64,000 nucleotides of DNA from Candidula unifasciata (GCA_905116865.2 CAJHNH020008543.1:1051335-1115334); one strand, 5' to 3'; shown: positions 22,080-34,016, counted from the first letter of the stretch. Notes: generated by a model not told the origin, from the letters alone. Made by a program: numbers and translations.

Positions 22080-22860
22080 CTGTGTTAAACGCACTACACA
22101 GGATTAGCTTCTTCTTTCGGTCGCCTAAAATAAGTTTTCTATATCTGCCCTTTGGTCTATTGATAAATTTCACAGGTGTTTTCTATTCATTCAATGGTCT
22201 ATACTGTTTACTTGGGTCTAAAGGTCTACCTACATGTGTCATATTAGCGGAAATCTGAAAGTATGTTCTGCAGTCTGGGGCGACGTTCCACATGTGCACA
22301 GACATATCAAATTGCTGGAGAATCCTTTAAACCACTGAAATACAAGTGAATTTATTTCTCATACTACTGTAATGATCTCAGATAAGTTTGAGAATTCAGC
22401 TAAAAGGTATGGATTCATACCAGAGAATGATATATAAATTAAGCTGGAATTTGCCATTTAATAGAAATCACACACTTGATGGATCGTGTGTCTTGATTCA
22501 CTGCAGCACATCTGATTCTGGGTTCATCGTTTTAATTCTCAGTTGAAAGTTCTAATTCTGGTTTACTATTCTAATTCTAAGTTCGCTCTTCTAAATGCTT
22601 GCACAATGTTCCTTTTTTCGGCATCATGTTGCTATGCTGAATGTAAATTCTACCTGCATTCAAATAATCAGGTGTCGTCTTCACAGTAAAGTTTGGCTGC
22701 AAGGAATCTCTAATACACTCTGTCTCGCATCCTAGTTGTACACTCTCAGACTGTTCTTGCATCTCTTGATGCTCTCCTGCATTGCGTATCGTAGTCTAAC
22801 TCTTGCTCGCTTGCCTTCAGCTTTTCCCTCCAGTATGGTATTTTAAAGAGTGTTATGACA
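22080..22860. other. No recognised gene
   Basis: Includes four loosely repeated TTCTAATTCT.G.TT segments at 22530-22592. The minus-strand ORF at 22577-22762 has no family resemblance I can name. Confidence 0.45.
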
Positions 22861-22867
22861 TTTGAAT

Positions 22868-23062
22868 TGAGGAGCCGCCTTGGAGTAGTGGCTTGCCGCT
22901 TGCCTGTAGGTCGTAGTGGAAAAAACCTTCATCGAGTTGGACTGTTTCCCTCAAAAACCACATCGCTTCCAGATCTACCCAGCATACAATGGAGTCCAAG
23001 GAAGTAAAGGTGACAGCTGATGTTGACGACATTACATATCGAGTGCTGAGTGGTTTATTTTA
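22868..23062 (+). mobile_element. Diverged SINE family A copy
   Basis: Head-like GAGTAGTGGCTTGCCGCTTG, then CCCAGCA, GGAAGTAAAGGTGACAGCTG and CATATCGAGTGCTGA follow the SINE A order with many changes. Confidence 0.5.
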
Positions 23063-23880
23063 AAAAATAGAGTTGATTGTCATAGTCCAGATGTACTGCT
23101 GTCGTAAATAGGGCCCTTAACATTTTTACAAAGGCATTTCAATTCGCTGAGATATCTGGTAATCTGGTAATCTTAATTTCAGCTTCTCAGCAAACGGACC
23201 ACTACCATAGTTGCTCGGCTTCTGTGCAATAAAAAAAAAAAAAAAACCAGATCGTCCATCACGGTCTCTTGTGGAAAAACTGAAACAGATTGCATTCTCA
23301 GCATATTCACTAGGGTATATAAGGCAGCAATCAGAGGTGCTAACACAAACTGTCCGACATTAGAAGTGCAGTTAATCATCGACGGAAGCAGCAGTTACAA
23401 CCTACGCTTTCTGTAAGCTATTAAAATATGCTTTTACTATCTTATTATGAGAAAGTAAGAATACGGTACTTCCCTTTCCAGTTATTACTAACGGAATTAT
23501 TTGTACTATTATTTATAAAATCATTCGCGCTTTTTACAGAAAATATTTACCAGACAGATCAATAGTTGCACACGCTTTTAATTTTTATTCACGAAAGGCA
23601 CCGCCAATTCTGTGGCAACAAGCCACGTGCCCTTCTCTGAATCTACAGTTCACAAAACTACGTTGGTCAGTTCGAAAACCATTCCAAATAAAATCCGCAG
23701 CTCACAGTATCGCGCCGTGCACTCAACTCGGTAACAGGGTGAGACAGCTGTACTTTTAGTCTACAAATTAAGGAAAATACGACGTCTGTCAAAACAAAGC
23801 TTTGTCAAGACTAAAAACGGTGACCGTGCCTGTCCGCCATTTTGACCCGAAAATCAAAACATTTCTCTAGTTATCCCCAC

Positions 23881-23907
23881 TCCCCCCCCCCCCCCCCCCC
23901 CCCCCCG
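23881..23907. repeat. Poly-C tract
   Basis: An uninterrupted C run of about 24 nt. Confidence 0.95.
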
Positions 23908-23969
23908 CAAACCAGCTCCCCGGCTCCAGCTTTTCTCTTTTAATTCCTTAATAATTGGTAATGAGTTGA

Positions 23970-24700
23970 GTTGATTCAAGAACCGACATCAAAGCACTCG
24001 GGGTATTCCCATAAGCACTCCGTCCCCATCTTTAGCGGTTAGCGCATCGTTCCATAACTAATGGTGCCAGTAGCTTTATGATTAAACGTCCGTCTCGCCT
24101 TTCCTCTGAGCGTCGATCATCTGCCAGAACCTCTCGTCACTCCTCGCTGCACCAGTCTAACAAGACTGTGATGATCCATCTGCTTCTCCGAACTGTACAC
24201 GCTCTCCCACAAGGCCGCAACCACGTCTGCCTTATCATGCATCAATTTTCCACCAAGTTGTGCAGAGCCAGCCAGTCTCTCTACCTGTTCATTTCCCAAC
24301 ACACCGGTGTCCCCTGAAAAAAAAATCCAGACAATAATACTCCTCACCCGTGTCCTCCGCAGTGAAGCATGCCAGTCATGACCTTCCTCAGCATGCTTTC
24401 TGACAGTTCCAATCACGATGTGTGTGTGTGTGTGTGTGTGTCGTGTTCTCTAACCAGCGGAAAGCTACAGTGACCGCTTCCACCTCCATTCTTAAGCTGA
24501 ATATTGTGGTATCATATGCTAGTCTCTATTGCACCAAACGTCGACCATTAATTAACCTGTGCTTAGAAACCCGAAGCACTTACTTCTTTGCCTCTTGACA
24601 CTTAACCGTCTGTATAAATTATCATATCCTCTGAGCGAGCATCTGGTGATGACAATTTTGTATGAAGCGTTGTTAATGAAAATGTTGTATAAAATGATGC
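23970..24700 (-). mobile_element. RNase H-coding LINE 3' end ('GxAGxxxNE' family), longest copy
   Basis: The minus strand shows a whole, broken RNase H: ARSEDMIIYTDG near 24640, RMEVEAVTVAFRWL near 24490, then (after a (CA)n expansion at 24419-24442) HASLRRTRVRSI and GDTGVLGNEQVERLAGSAQL, then WESVYSSEKQMDHHSLVRL and GVTRGSGR. It ends at ATGTCGGTTCTTGAATCAAC, the same end as at 29425. Frameshifts and stops are present. RT sequence further upstream is not recognisable. Confidence 0.75.
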
Positions 24701-24886
24701 GAACATAATATCTAGTATGCATACCATACATATGACTAGGTGTCAGATCTTAATAATAGTGCTGAAAAAAAGGGGGTAAAATGAACACATGTTGTAAAGT
24801 TATAACCATATAATAATAAAGAACGTTGCTGCCAAGAATTAGAATTATCCATATACTGTTTATACACACGAAAACACATTTACTGC

Positions 24887-24903
24887 CCCCCCCCCCCTTT
24901 TTT
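24887..24903. repeat. C run then T run
   Basis: C and T homopolymers directly joined, in a region without other recognisable content (24700-24985). Confidence 0.9.
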
Positions 24904-24989
24904 TTAATCCCCTTTCCCGCGAAAAAAATGTAGATACTAGACCCTCCCTGACTAGAAACATTGCATGAGGGCTAAGAAAAATGAAAGGA

Positions 24990-25175
24990 CACGTTTCAAC
25001 GCGTTCAGGCGTATTGGGCATATAGGGTTAGATCAATATTTTATAGACCAATCGGCACTTGGTGGGTTATGTGGTCAGCATCACACCGACCGCCTTTACT
25101 TCCCAGGACTTTACCTGGTACCCACTCAAGACTGAGTCGACCCGGGAGCCAAGGTTATTTCTGAAAAAGTCCGGC
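24990..25175 (-). mobile_element. SINE family A copy
   Basis: The reverse complement gives GTCGACTCAGTCTTGAGTG, GTAAAGGCGGTCGGTGTGATG and GGTCTATAAAATATTG in the family order. It abuts the start of the RNase H LINE at 25190. Confidence 0.85.
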
Positions 25176-25189
25176 TGCGTCAGGATCAC

Positions 25190-26022
25190 CACTTGGACTC
25201 AGGTTTTCACCGACGGCTCTGCTATAAATGCAGTCAGAAAGGGGGGTTGTGGAATATACATTAAACCCCCTAGCAGTAGAGCAGAAACTCTCTCTACCAG
25301 CAGGTGACATTTGCACTAACTTCAGAGCTGAGGCAACTGCCCTCTTTTCTGCAGTCCAACATCTCATCACTCAAGAACACAGAGGGCACAAAATTGTTAT
25401 ACTTAGTGACTCATTGTCTGTTCTCCAAGCATTATCAAGCAAAAAACAAGACAAACTAATTGCAGATCTAAGGACCAGCATTGGCTTACTCTCCAAGGAA
25501 GCAGAACTGGTCTTGCAGTGGATACCAGCCCACTGTGGTATTCAAGGAAATAAGAGAGCAGATAAGTTGGCAAAAGCTGGGAGTAATCTTCCACAACCTC
25601 ATACACCACACAGCTACAAGGAAACCAAAACAGCACTAAAGCAGTCTTTCAAGCAGGAGTGGAAAAAGCAGAATAGAGATTACAGACCAGGGAGTGACAG
25701 CATAAAAAAACTCAACAGGAAAGAACAAACATAAATTTTTAGACTTCGGACTGGACACTGTGGTCTTTGAGCACACCTGTACAGGATAGGCATACAAGAA
25801 TCTGCTGCCTGTGATTGTGGAGCAGAAAGACAGACCCCTGAGCACATACTGCAGTACTGCCCTTACCTCTCCCAGCAAAAACTGGATCTGGCCCAGGGGA
25901 TCCACATTGCGAGAGAAGCTATGGGGGACCGGTGGTGACCTTAAACGCACAATCCTATTTTTGACCCAGACGGGACTCAATGTATAGCATGACTGATGTC
26001 GAACGCAGAAGAAGAAGAAATA
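25190..26022 (+). mobile_element. RNase H-bearing LINE, 3' end with complete RNase H
   Basis: Frames at 25190-25290 and 25228-25734 join into one RNase H: QVFTDGSAIN (Asp), FRAEATALFSAVQHL (Glu), ILSDSLSVLQAL (Asp), LQWIPAHCGIQGNKRADKLA (final Asp). After a stop at 25732 the same frame continues with RLRTGHCGL and CDCGAERQTPEHILQYCP, the cysteine-rich end. The tail AACGCAGAAGAAGAAGAAA at 26000-26020 ends the element. It is 5' truncated with no RT. It belongs with 8300-8825 and 55445-55930. Confidence 0.88.
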
Positions 26023-26189
26023 TTGCAAAGGACAATATAAAAAATTAAAGTCATGTACTTAGAAGCTGAGTTTTGATAAATTTTGTTTTAGAGGATTTCC
26101 ATCAAATTATTGTTCAAACAAGGATGATCCAACCACAGGCCCAGCAAGCCGGTAGGGGATTTGTTTGTTCAAGCACCATTGCTCAAGAT

Positions 26190-26365
26190 TTATGGTGTAT
26201 TTTTAAGAAAAAGCGCGATTACACCAGCGCTTTAAACCGCCACACACAAGACAGAGTCATGAAAGAAACACCGGCCAATATAGACAGATCCGGCACGACA
26301 GTTTTTAAGATGGCTACATGGAACATTTGTGGTATAGGGGATAAAGTGGCTGAATTGGATCCTTT
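26190..26365 (+). pseudogene. LINE endonuclease N-terminus fragment
   Basis: VFKMATWNICGIGDKVAELD is the start of an APE-type endonuclease (the Asn after W is the catalytic-site residue). The frame stops at 26378 and nothing further of the domain follows. The upstream part of the ORF (from 26073) is unassigned. Confidence 0.6.
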
Positions 26366-26384
26366 TTTCCGGTTATAGTAAAAA

Positions 26385-26442
26385 CGAACAGCAATTAAAA
26401 TGTCTTGAGTGTATAAGGTAAGTGCCCGTGCTTTCCATGCCT

Positions 26443-26489
<47 letters not shown>

Positions 26490-26515
26490 ATCTCGCACAT
26501 CATACCATGTACTTA
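26385..26515 (-). repeat. Repeat R3 with (GA)n core, copy 1
   Basis: The reverse complement reads ATGATGTGCGAGA, (GA)n, GGCATGGAAAGCACGGGCAC and continues into CACTCAAGACATTTTAATTG. It matches 31541-31650 over about 60 bp beyond the microsatellite. Confidence 0.65.
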
Positions 26516-29404
26516 ATTGTTCCTAGAAGGTTGCTCTTTTAAAAGTCCGCTGAAACAATTGCAACTTTCACCAGTTGCTTTGTCACTCGCGTGCAGGCCT
26601 GGGTCCTGGGATTGTTACCCCAAATAGATAGAAAAAAAAAAATTATCACTTTGCATGCGTTTCACGTGACACGTCACGCGCGACTGGCTCTTTCCTGTGA
26701 ATACCGCAGTTGTCTACAAGGTTTACACTTTTTGTATCACCATGGTCGACAAATGTTTCTGACATTGAAGACGTGACCCTTGGTTCTTCTATATCATCTC
26801 TTTCAAAATTTGCACATATCGTACATAAAAACCTACACTCGTGTTAGTTATACCACAATATTATTTTTCAAATGTAGCAGCTACAGTGGCTATTAAATTT
26901 AGACCAACCTAATTCATTTAGCCATGACAACGCATGCACGAAACCAGTTCTCGTTATGCCTAGTGGCACACGAGGCTTCAGAGAGGACTTGCCATGCTTT
27001 CCTGTCCTGTGCAATATTCAGTGCAGTTTTCCATGTCAAAGATGCCGCACTCAGGTCACTTTCCATCGTTCGTCTCCATGTTGTTTTTGGGCGCCCCTGT
27101 TTTCTTTCCCTCTGGTGTCCACGTGAGAGCTGTTTTGGCAGGTATATCGGGATTCATTCTCATAACGTGGCCAAGCCATTTCCATCTTCTCTTGGTTATC
27201 ATACTGTCCAGGGTTTCATGGTTTGGGACTTAAAGTAGTTTAGTATTTGAGATTGTATCTGGCCAGAAAATTTTGGTAATTCTACGTAGACATGTGTAGT
27301 GGAAGGTAGACAGCTTGTGTGCATCCTTTTTGGTCATTCTCCAGCATTCCGCTCCATAAAGAAGAACTGGCAAAATGATGCTCTTGTGGAGTCAGAGTTT
27401 CGTACCTCTGCAGTAATTGTTGGATTTCCAGATTTGCCTCATCTTTCCAAAAGCAGCCCTAGCTTTGTTCAGACGTGACTGTATGTCCTCTTCGGTCCCT
27501 CCCGGTAGGGACACCACACTGCCAAGATATGTGAAATGTTCTACATTTTCAAGAGTTTGGTTATTTATGGTCACTGGTTGTTGGTTTGGACTGCTTGTCA
27601 TGATCTTAGTTTTCTTTGTATTTATTCTCAGTCCCATCATTTCTGCTGTGCTGTGTAGCCTGTTACTTTTTTCTTGTATATGTTCATGTTTATGTGATAG
27701 GAGTGCTATATCATCTGCAAAATCAAGGTCCTCAAGCATGGTGAATGGAGTCCATCATATGCCTCTCAATGTCTTGTCTACTGTGTTCTTTAGAATCCAA
27801 TCATTCACAAGGTTGAAGAGGAGAGATGACATAACACATCCCTGTCTTACACCCGTCTTTACTGGGAAAGATGTATTGTAATTTTTTATACTGCAGGAAA
27901 AATATTTTCAGAAGAAAGCAATTATGTTGACTATTTTTTCTCGAATTCCATAATGTCGTAACAATTTCCATAGACCGTCTCTATGTACGCTGTCAAAAGC
28001 TTTCTCAAAGTCCACAACATTAATATATTTACTTCTCTGCCATTCATTGCATTGTTCTAAAATGTTACGTATGGCGAAGATGTGGTCAGTTGTTCCTCTG
28101 CCCTTTCTGAATCCTGCTTGTTCCACTCGTAGGCATTTATCTACTCATTTTTAAAGTCGCATTATGATTTTACAAAATATTTTGCTTGGTACTGAGAGTA
28201 GAGTAATTCCCCTCCAATTATTTCAGTCTGTTAAGTCTCCTTTTTTGGGGATTTGGACTTTTTGTTCCTTCAGTCCAGTAATCAGGCAACACTTCTTTTT
28301 CCCAAATTTCCTTGAACAATGGTTCTAGAATGCTAGCAGTTGTATTGGGATCTACTGTGAGAAGTTCTGCTGGCAGTTCGTCTTTGCCTGGTGCTTTGTT
28401 GTACTTTAAAGTGTGGATAGCTTTAAGGATTTCTTGTTTGCTTGTTGGTTCAGTAATAATGTCAATGTCCTGAGAAGCTGGTTGAATATCTGGGGGATTT
28501 TCAGGATAAGATCTGTTCAAGAGGTCGGAGAAGTGTTTAGTCCACTGCATGTCTTGTTTTTGTTCTGTGGTGAGCAGTCTGCCTTGGTTATCTCTGATGG
28601 GTATGCTGTGATAATTGTTTCTGTTTCCGCAAATTTGCTGGGTAATTTTGTGTAGGGTTTGTAGATCATGAGCTTTAGCAGCATTTTCTGCTATTTCTGC
28701 TAGATTTTCCATAAATCTTCTCTTGTCAGCTCTGGCACTTTTCTTTGTCATTTTATTTAGTTCACTATATTCTAACATTAGTTTGTCTTTCTGACGTTCT
28801 GATTTAGTGTGATTTATGAGGCTCTTTGTTCTTTTTCGCTTGGCAATATAGTCCATAGTTTAACTGCTTATCCATTCTTTGTGGTTTTGTTTCCTGGTTC
28901 CTAATATGTTATTGCTAGTTGATTTGTATGTTTCTTTGATCTGGTTCCATCTGTCTTCAATGCTGATTGTAGTTTGAGTGTCTGGGTCACTTGATAGGGT
29001 TTGTAATATATTCTTGAGTTCTACTATGAATTTTGTGGCAATGTATTTTTCTCTTAAATGGTTAACATTGTAGCGTGCTATCTGTGTCTTAACTTGCGTG
29101 TGAACTCTTTGAGTTTAAGTCGTAGTAGAGCAACTACAAGGTGATGATCGCTTCCTACGTCTGCTCCCCTTTTGACACGAACATCAAGTAGGGACCCACG
29201 CCATTTTCTGTTTACCATGAAATGGTCGATCTGGTTTACATCTCTTCTGTTTGGGGATATCCATGTAAGTTTGTGTATATTCTTGTAAGGAAATAGTGTT
29301 CCTCCTATAACAAGTCTATTCGCCGTGCAGTAGTCGCTCAGTCTTTCCCCGTTGTCATTAATTGTACTACATTTTTTTATTTTCCATTGATAGCTCTCTG
29401 TTCA

Positions 29405-29905
29405 AGTTGATTTGATTTAATTTGATTTGATTTGATTCAAGAACCGACATCACAGCACTCGGGGCATTCCCATAAGCGCTCCGTCCCCATCCTCAGCAGC
29501 CAGCAAAGAGTTCCGATAATAATGGTGCCAGTAGCTTTCTGTTTAAACGTCCGTCTTGCTTTTCCTCTGAGCCTTGAGCTTCTGCCAGAACCTCTCGTCA
29601 CCCCCAACTGCATCAATCTCACCAAACTGTGGTGATCAATCTGCTCCTCCACATTGTACACGCTCTCCCATAAGGCACTAACCACGTATGCCCTATCATG
29701 TAGCAGTATTTCACCAAGTTGTGCAGAGCCAGCCAGTCTGTCCGTCTGTTCATTTCCCAATACACCGGCGTAACCCGGTGAAAAAATCCAGACAATACTT
29801 CTCACTCGTGTCCTCCGCAGCGAAGCATGCCACTCTGCACGAAGCATACTTGTTCTGATCTTCCTCAGCATGCTTTCTAAATCAGTTACAATTACAATGT
29901 GTGTG
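29405..29905 (-). mobile_element. 'GxAGxxxNE' RNase H family copy inserted in the LINE
   Basis: The ORF 29871-29437 encodes SMLRKIRTSMLRAEWHASL, IFSPGYAGVLGNEQTDRLAG, DHHSLVRLMQLGVTRGSGRS, LCWLLRMGTERLWECPECC. It is about 80% similar to the 24-kb copy by eye and ends at the same AACCGACATCA border, here preceded by a short (TGATT)n tract. Confidence 0.8.
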
Positions 29906-30592
29906 TGTGTCGTGTTCTATGCCTTCTTCTCTCCCCATTTCCTCGTCGTCTCCTCCTCACTCCCTCTTCACAAACCGCTGAATAATGTGTCAAGCGCAGA
30001 GCACGTGCCATGTAGCTCCGGCGACGATTTGTATGTATATTTTAAAAATCCATACGAAAAAATAGAGTACTGCAGGAAATGACCTGTCGCCTTAGTATTG
30101 CCTGCCTGCCAGGGAAGGGACAATGGATGTCCCGTAGGAGTCCATACGCCTGGTGCCGCCCCGCACGCCCGCCAGACGTCCAACGTTCACGACCAGCTCA
30201 CCTATGGCCATCCAGTTCCTCAGCACGTTGGCCCACCTTGAACTTGGGGGTTTAAATTCCGAGATTGCCGTCTCCTAGATGGACTGCTGTGCAAAGCTAA
30301 CGGGTTCTATCTACCCGGACCTCTCCCAGAAAGAAGGCAACATTTTGCTAAATCCCATGGATGTTAGGAAACTTTGTGCACTCTTAAACATCTGTTGCAC
30401 TGTGAAGCCCTTGTTGATAAGACTCTTCCTGAAGTTAAATACACAGTTGATTTATTAAAAGGCTCCACCTTTGAATAGACACCACCCCAGAAATCACTGA
30501 TGACGCCGCAAGGATAGCTACAAATTCCAGCTCGCCTGTTGTTTCTACCACAGATAGTGTAACTACCGAGGCAACAAGTAAAGAAACGATCA
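29906..30592. other. Rest of the insertion in the LINE; content unresolved
   Basis: Contains GGGGGTTTAAATTCCGAG (30246-30263), which resembles a Pol III B box, and an open plus-strand stretch ending EKIEYCRK at 30079. No protein family could be assigned with confidence. Confidence 0.4.
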
Positions 30593-31540
30593 ATTTGTTG
30601 TTACCAACTTTTGCATTGAGATCTCCCATAATGCATAGAATATCATGGGCTGGTACTTTATCTACTACCTCTTGCAGTCTCCTATAGAATGTTTCTTTAT
30701 CTTCGTCCTCGGCTTCATTAGTCGGTGCGTAGCATTGGATAATTGTAAGTTTGGCATGTTTCCCATTGAATCGTGAGGTCATAAGTCTTTCATTAAATGG
30801 ATGCCACTCGATGAGGTGTTTATGCAAACCTTTATTTAAAATGAGTGCCACACCTGCAGAATGTAGGTTATCATCTCTTTCAGAGTATAATATGGTTTTT
30901 CCTGTACCTGTTGTGGATTGTCCAAACCCTGTCCACCTGCTTTCACTAATTCCAAGAATATGCAGTTTATAGTTCTGCATTTCTTTAATTTAGGCGGTTT
31001 TGGCCGTTTCAAACATGGTTCTTACATTCCAGAAGACAATTCTTTATTTGGTTTTGACATCCAGCAGACTTGTTTTCCCATCATGGGCTTCCTTTCGGCT
31101 TTCACCCATGTTGTTCATGCTGACAGAGGGACTCTGTCCCAAGACCACCGGGCGTTTAGAGCACTTATTTCCTCTTGAAGTTTCAGTAACGTTGTAGATT
31201 TTTTACAGGGCAGAGCTGTCAACACTGAGCCCAACCCCCGAGCCTGGAGGACCGGGAGGCCATCTTTAGTCTGGCCCCTCACCAATGACCTGTCCGGCTT
31301 GGGTGACCCTGACAGGAATTTACGTTCCCGCCGGCATAGCTCATTAGATCATCGAGGCTCTCAAGCTCGCCCACCACTACAAGGTCATGGCCTCTGGGGG
31401 AGGGGGGAGGCATGCGCGAAAGAAGCAATATATTTACACCCACCAGCAGACCGGCACAGTCCGGCTGCATAGAAACTGTTAAAAGTTACAATTGTTTCAG
31501 TGGACTTTGAAGAGAGCAAATTTCTGAGAACAATTTAGAC

Positions 31541-31650
31541 ATGATGATGATGTGCGAGAGTGAGGGAAAAAAAAGGGGGGGGGGCGGAGCATGGAAAGCA
31601 TGGGCACAAACAATATGCATCCAAGATATTCTATATTGCAGTTTGTGTAC
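31541..31650 (+). repeat. Repeat R3, copy 2
   Basis: GATGATGTGCGAGAGTGAGG, a G-rich core, GCATGGAAAGCATGGGCAC and ATCCAAGATATTCTATATTG match the copy at 26385-26515 in inverted orientation. Confidence 0.65.
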
Positions 31651-31692
31651 CCCTAAGTTCTTCGTTTTCTTCTGGTCTATTTACATGTTTAC

Positions 31693-31914
31693 CTATTTTG
31701 CACCCACGTTTATAAGCAAAACAGATAACAAACGCTAAAATAAAAATAATAGTTATCAAACCAATAACCACAGGAATATAAATCGAAGCTGGAGAGTTGA
31801 CTTCTGGTGGCATTGTTGTAAAAAAGTCGTGTGGGTAGTTAGAAGATTCACACTGCGAACAGCTTACACAGCACGAACCACATTCACGGGTGAAGTTTTC
31901 AAAGCATCGTCTCT
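31693..31914 (-). CDS. TNFR-superfamily-like receptor, exon with last cysteines, stalk and transmembrane helix
   Basis: A minus-strand acceptor (TACCCAG at 31915) and donor (ATAG|GTAAAC at 31692) bound a 222-nt exon. It starts with two bases that complete the split Gly/Glu codon left by the 34893-34064 exon, so the frame is kept. It encodes six cysteines (RRCF, RECGSCC, CSQC), a Pro/Ser stalk and a 24-residue hydrophobic helix (IYIPVVIGLITIIFILAFVI...), then a basic stop-transfer AYKRGCK. The tail after the donor was not found. Intracellular domains of such receptors (death domain or TRAF-binding motifs) would be in later exons. If the donor is ignored the frame runs 20 more codons to a stop. 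Confidence 0.78.
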
Positions 31915-32046
31915 CTGGGTATCATTAGAAATAATACTAGATTAGTATAATATCAATTATTGCAATCATACATTAAAAAAAAAATACTTCGTGGATCATC
32001 TTTCCCCTCCAATTCTAGAATACAGTTTTCCTAGAATATTCTAGGC

Positions 32047-32214
32047 CAGTGATTCCCAAACTGTGCGCTGCGGCGCCCCGGGGAGCCGCGACCTCTTCAC
32101 CGAGGCGCCGCGAAATATTCCAATATACACGCGTTTTATTATCTTTTTTTGAGTCCTGGAAAATTTTTTTACTGAAAAAAGGCGCCACGGCTAAGAAAAG
32201 TTTGGGAAACACTG
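32047..32214. mobile_element. 168-bp hAT-type MITE with 8-bp target duplication
   Basis: Ends CAGTGATTCCCAAACT and (reverse complement) CAGTGTTTCCCAAACT are inverted repeats. The 8-bp TTCTAGGC is repeated exactly at 32039-32046 and 32215-32222. It lies inside the TNFR-like intron. Interior GC-rich GCGGCGCCCC / GGCGCC. No ORF. Confidence 0.95.
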
Positions 32215-32342
32215 TTCTAGGCGAATACTAAAGGTATCAATCACATGTAACAGAGATAACTTCCAGTGTTGTTTCAAAGAATGCTTATCTGATTGGAGCA
32301 GCACATTCACAGCAGACTGCCGCTGTAGGCAACTCACAAAGC

Positions 32343-32745
32343 ATGTTAAGAAATTTGGAGACATGCATGCTGCATGAAGAGAGGCAAGCTCTTTAGAGTT
32401 CTTGGGTGATTAGCGTTCTTTTGATATGTTCTGGGGGATATGCAAGAGTGTTAGGAAATGAACAGGCGGTTCTGCAACAATAGATGGTGAATGTATGCAT
32501 GACAAGCTAGTTGTGCTCACGGTACTTTGAGAGCAAATGAACAATGTAGAGGCACGAATCGATCATTATGGTCTGGAGAGAATGGAACAGCTAGGGGTGA
32601 ACAGGGGATCTGGTCAACACTCTACTCTCAGAGGAAAGGTGAAACGTATATATAATAAAACTGCCACTTGCACCAACAGAGCTGGAACTCTTCGCTGGCT
32701 GCTGAAGATGAGGAGGGAGCCCTTATGTTATTTCAGTTCTTTGCC
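32343..32745 (+). mobile_element. Decayed 'GxAGxxxNE' RNase H family copy
   Basis: SMLRNLETCMLHEE, ICSGGYARVLGNEQA, RIDHYGLERMEQLGVNRGSG and TLRWLLKMRRE follow the layout of the copies at 24.0 and 29.4 kb, with frame changes between them. Within the TNFR-like intron, antisense to the gene. Confidence 0.65.
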
Positions 32746-32759
32746 CAACACTTAATAGA

Positions 32760-33620
32760 GTTTTCTCCTTAGGGATGCTGCCTGAAGGTTCGACACTCTG
32801 AGATTAAACTATCTCAGTATGGGTAGCAGACGAACATGGTAAATCTCAAACACCTTGTTAAACCTCCTTAGAAGTTACAACTAGGGCACCCCCAACGTTT
32901 GGTGTAACCGACAATCTTGTGTGGGTAAAGAATTTATGTGGGTGTGATTCTCCACTGCCATTAGCCTTGACAGGTAGCCGTTCTGCTGAGCAAGATATTT
33001 GTCCCAGAAACCACATTCAATTCTTCCAAGATTGGATCTTTCACTTTCATAGATTCACTGTCATGGTCGATGTAAGGTTTCGTTTTATCTTTTTAACACT
33101 CGATACAAGGGACTTATTACAGCAACAGCAATAACAACGACAACAACACAAATGTTCACTCTTTTTGTACAGAGTGAAAGATATAAAAGCAGACTGGCAA
33201 ACACACTGAAAAAAAAAATACGGAGGGGGTTAATAAATATAGGGAGCGTAGCAAAATGCACACCGCTGCATGTGATAGATGGTTCTGAACGTGGCCTAGA
33301 TAGAAATAACACATATCTGGTAGTAAAGTACATAATCTAACAAATGTTACGACACAAATCGAGACCCACCCATACTGGACTACATGTTACTTCGCAACAG
33401 TTTTGTTGTGCCTTAATATTACTGCGGTATATAACTGCGGTATATATACGGCTGAAAATGGTTTCAGGAATTTGAATGTGTTTAGTTCTCTCCCTTGAGA
33501 TGTTAATCCTACAGATTGCCATAAGATTGAGTTATAAGTCAATTAGAGGCCTTATCTACTGGATGGAATTTGGAATCTAGTTGTTCTCGTAGAGGAATAG
33601 GCAGTCTGTAAGTTGGATGG
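32760..33620. other. No recognised gene (TNFR-like intron)
   Basis: No coding or repeat similarity noticed apart from a short CAACAA tract at 33119-33150. Confidence 0.45.
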
Positions 33621-33624
33621 TTGG

Positions 33625-33960
33625 GTTACTGGGGAAGCTAAAGCACAACCATACACCACAAGCTCCAACAAGAGGGTCATACAACCATATATCACCATCT
33701 TCGAAAACAGAAGGATAGATAACCATACACACTAGCACCAACAACAGGGACGTATAATCATGTATCACCCGCTCCAACAAGAGGGGCATATAATCAAACA
33801 TCACCATCTTCGAAAACAGAAGGACATACCATACACGCTAGCTCCAACAACAGGGACGTATAATCATGTATCACCCGCTCCAACAAGAGGGAAGTATAGC
33901 CATGTAAAATATCACCAGCCTCAACAGGAAATGGGAGGATAATTTGACTCGCCAGTCTCG
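33625..33960. repeat. 36-bp minisatellite with three-unit higher order
   Basis: Alternating units of 34-40 bp: (GCTCCAACAAGAGGG..), (ATCTTCGAAAACAGAAGG..), (AGC.CCAACAACAGGGACGTA..). The CTTCGAAAACAGAAGGA unit recurs after 109 bp and the CAACAACAGGGACG unit after 106 bp. Confidence 0.85.
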
Positions 33961-33976
33961 ACAACAACAAAATGTC

Positions 33977-34016
<40 letters not shown>

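Larger units (their letters stand above)
26890..31430 (-). mobile_element. APE-type LINE (RTE-like), near full length, split by about 1.2 kb of foreign DNA
   Basis: From 5' (31430) to 3' (26890): 5' region, endonuclease first half (30980-30593: LGISESRWTG, IIQCYAPTN, CIMGDLNAKVGN), an interruption (30592-29405), endonuclease second half (29400-29110: NDNGERLSDYC, NQIDHFMVN, GSDHHLVV), spacer (28856-28218), RT with NVVDFEKAFDSVHRDGLW (28020), GVRQGCVMSSLLF (27850) and LEDLDFADD (27730), then the C-terminal RRRWKWLGH-like and GRPK-like blocks to about 26915. Stops occur, for example one just before the FADD motif, and there are several frameshifts. The fragment at 7-625 has the same type of C-terminus. 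Confidence 0.87.

Noticed and set aside
22577..22762. A minus-strand ORF as a host exon
   Set aside because: No recognisable family, no convincing splice sites.
29870..30480. A plus-strand Cys-containing reading (EKIEYCRK, LLCKANGFYLP) suggesting a second TNFR-type pseudogene
   Set aside because: The pieces lie in different frames with stops, and the cysteine spacing does not repeat; chance cannot be excluded.
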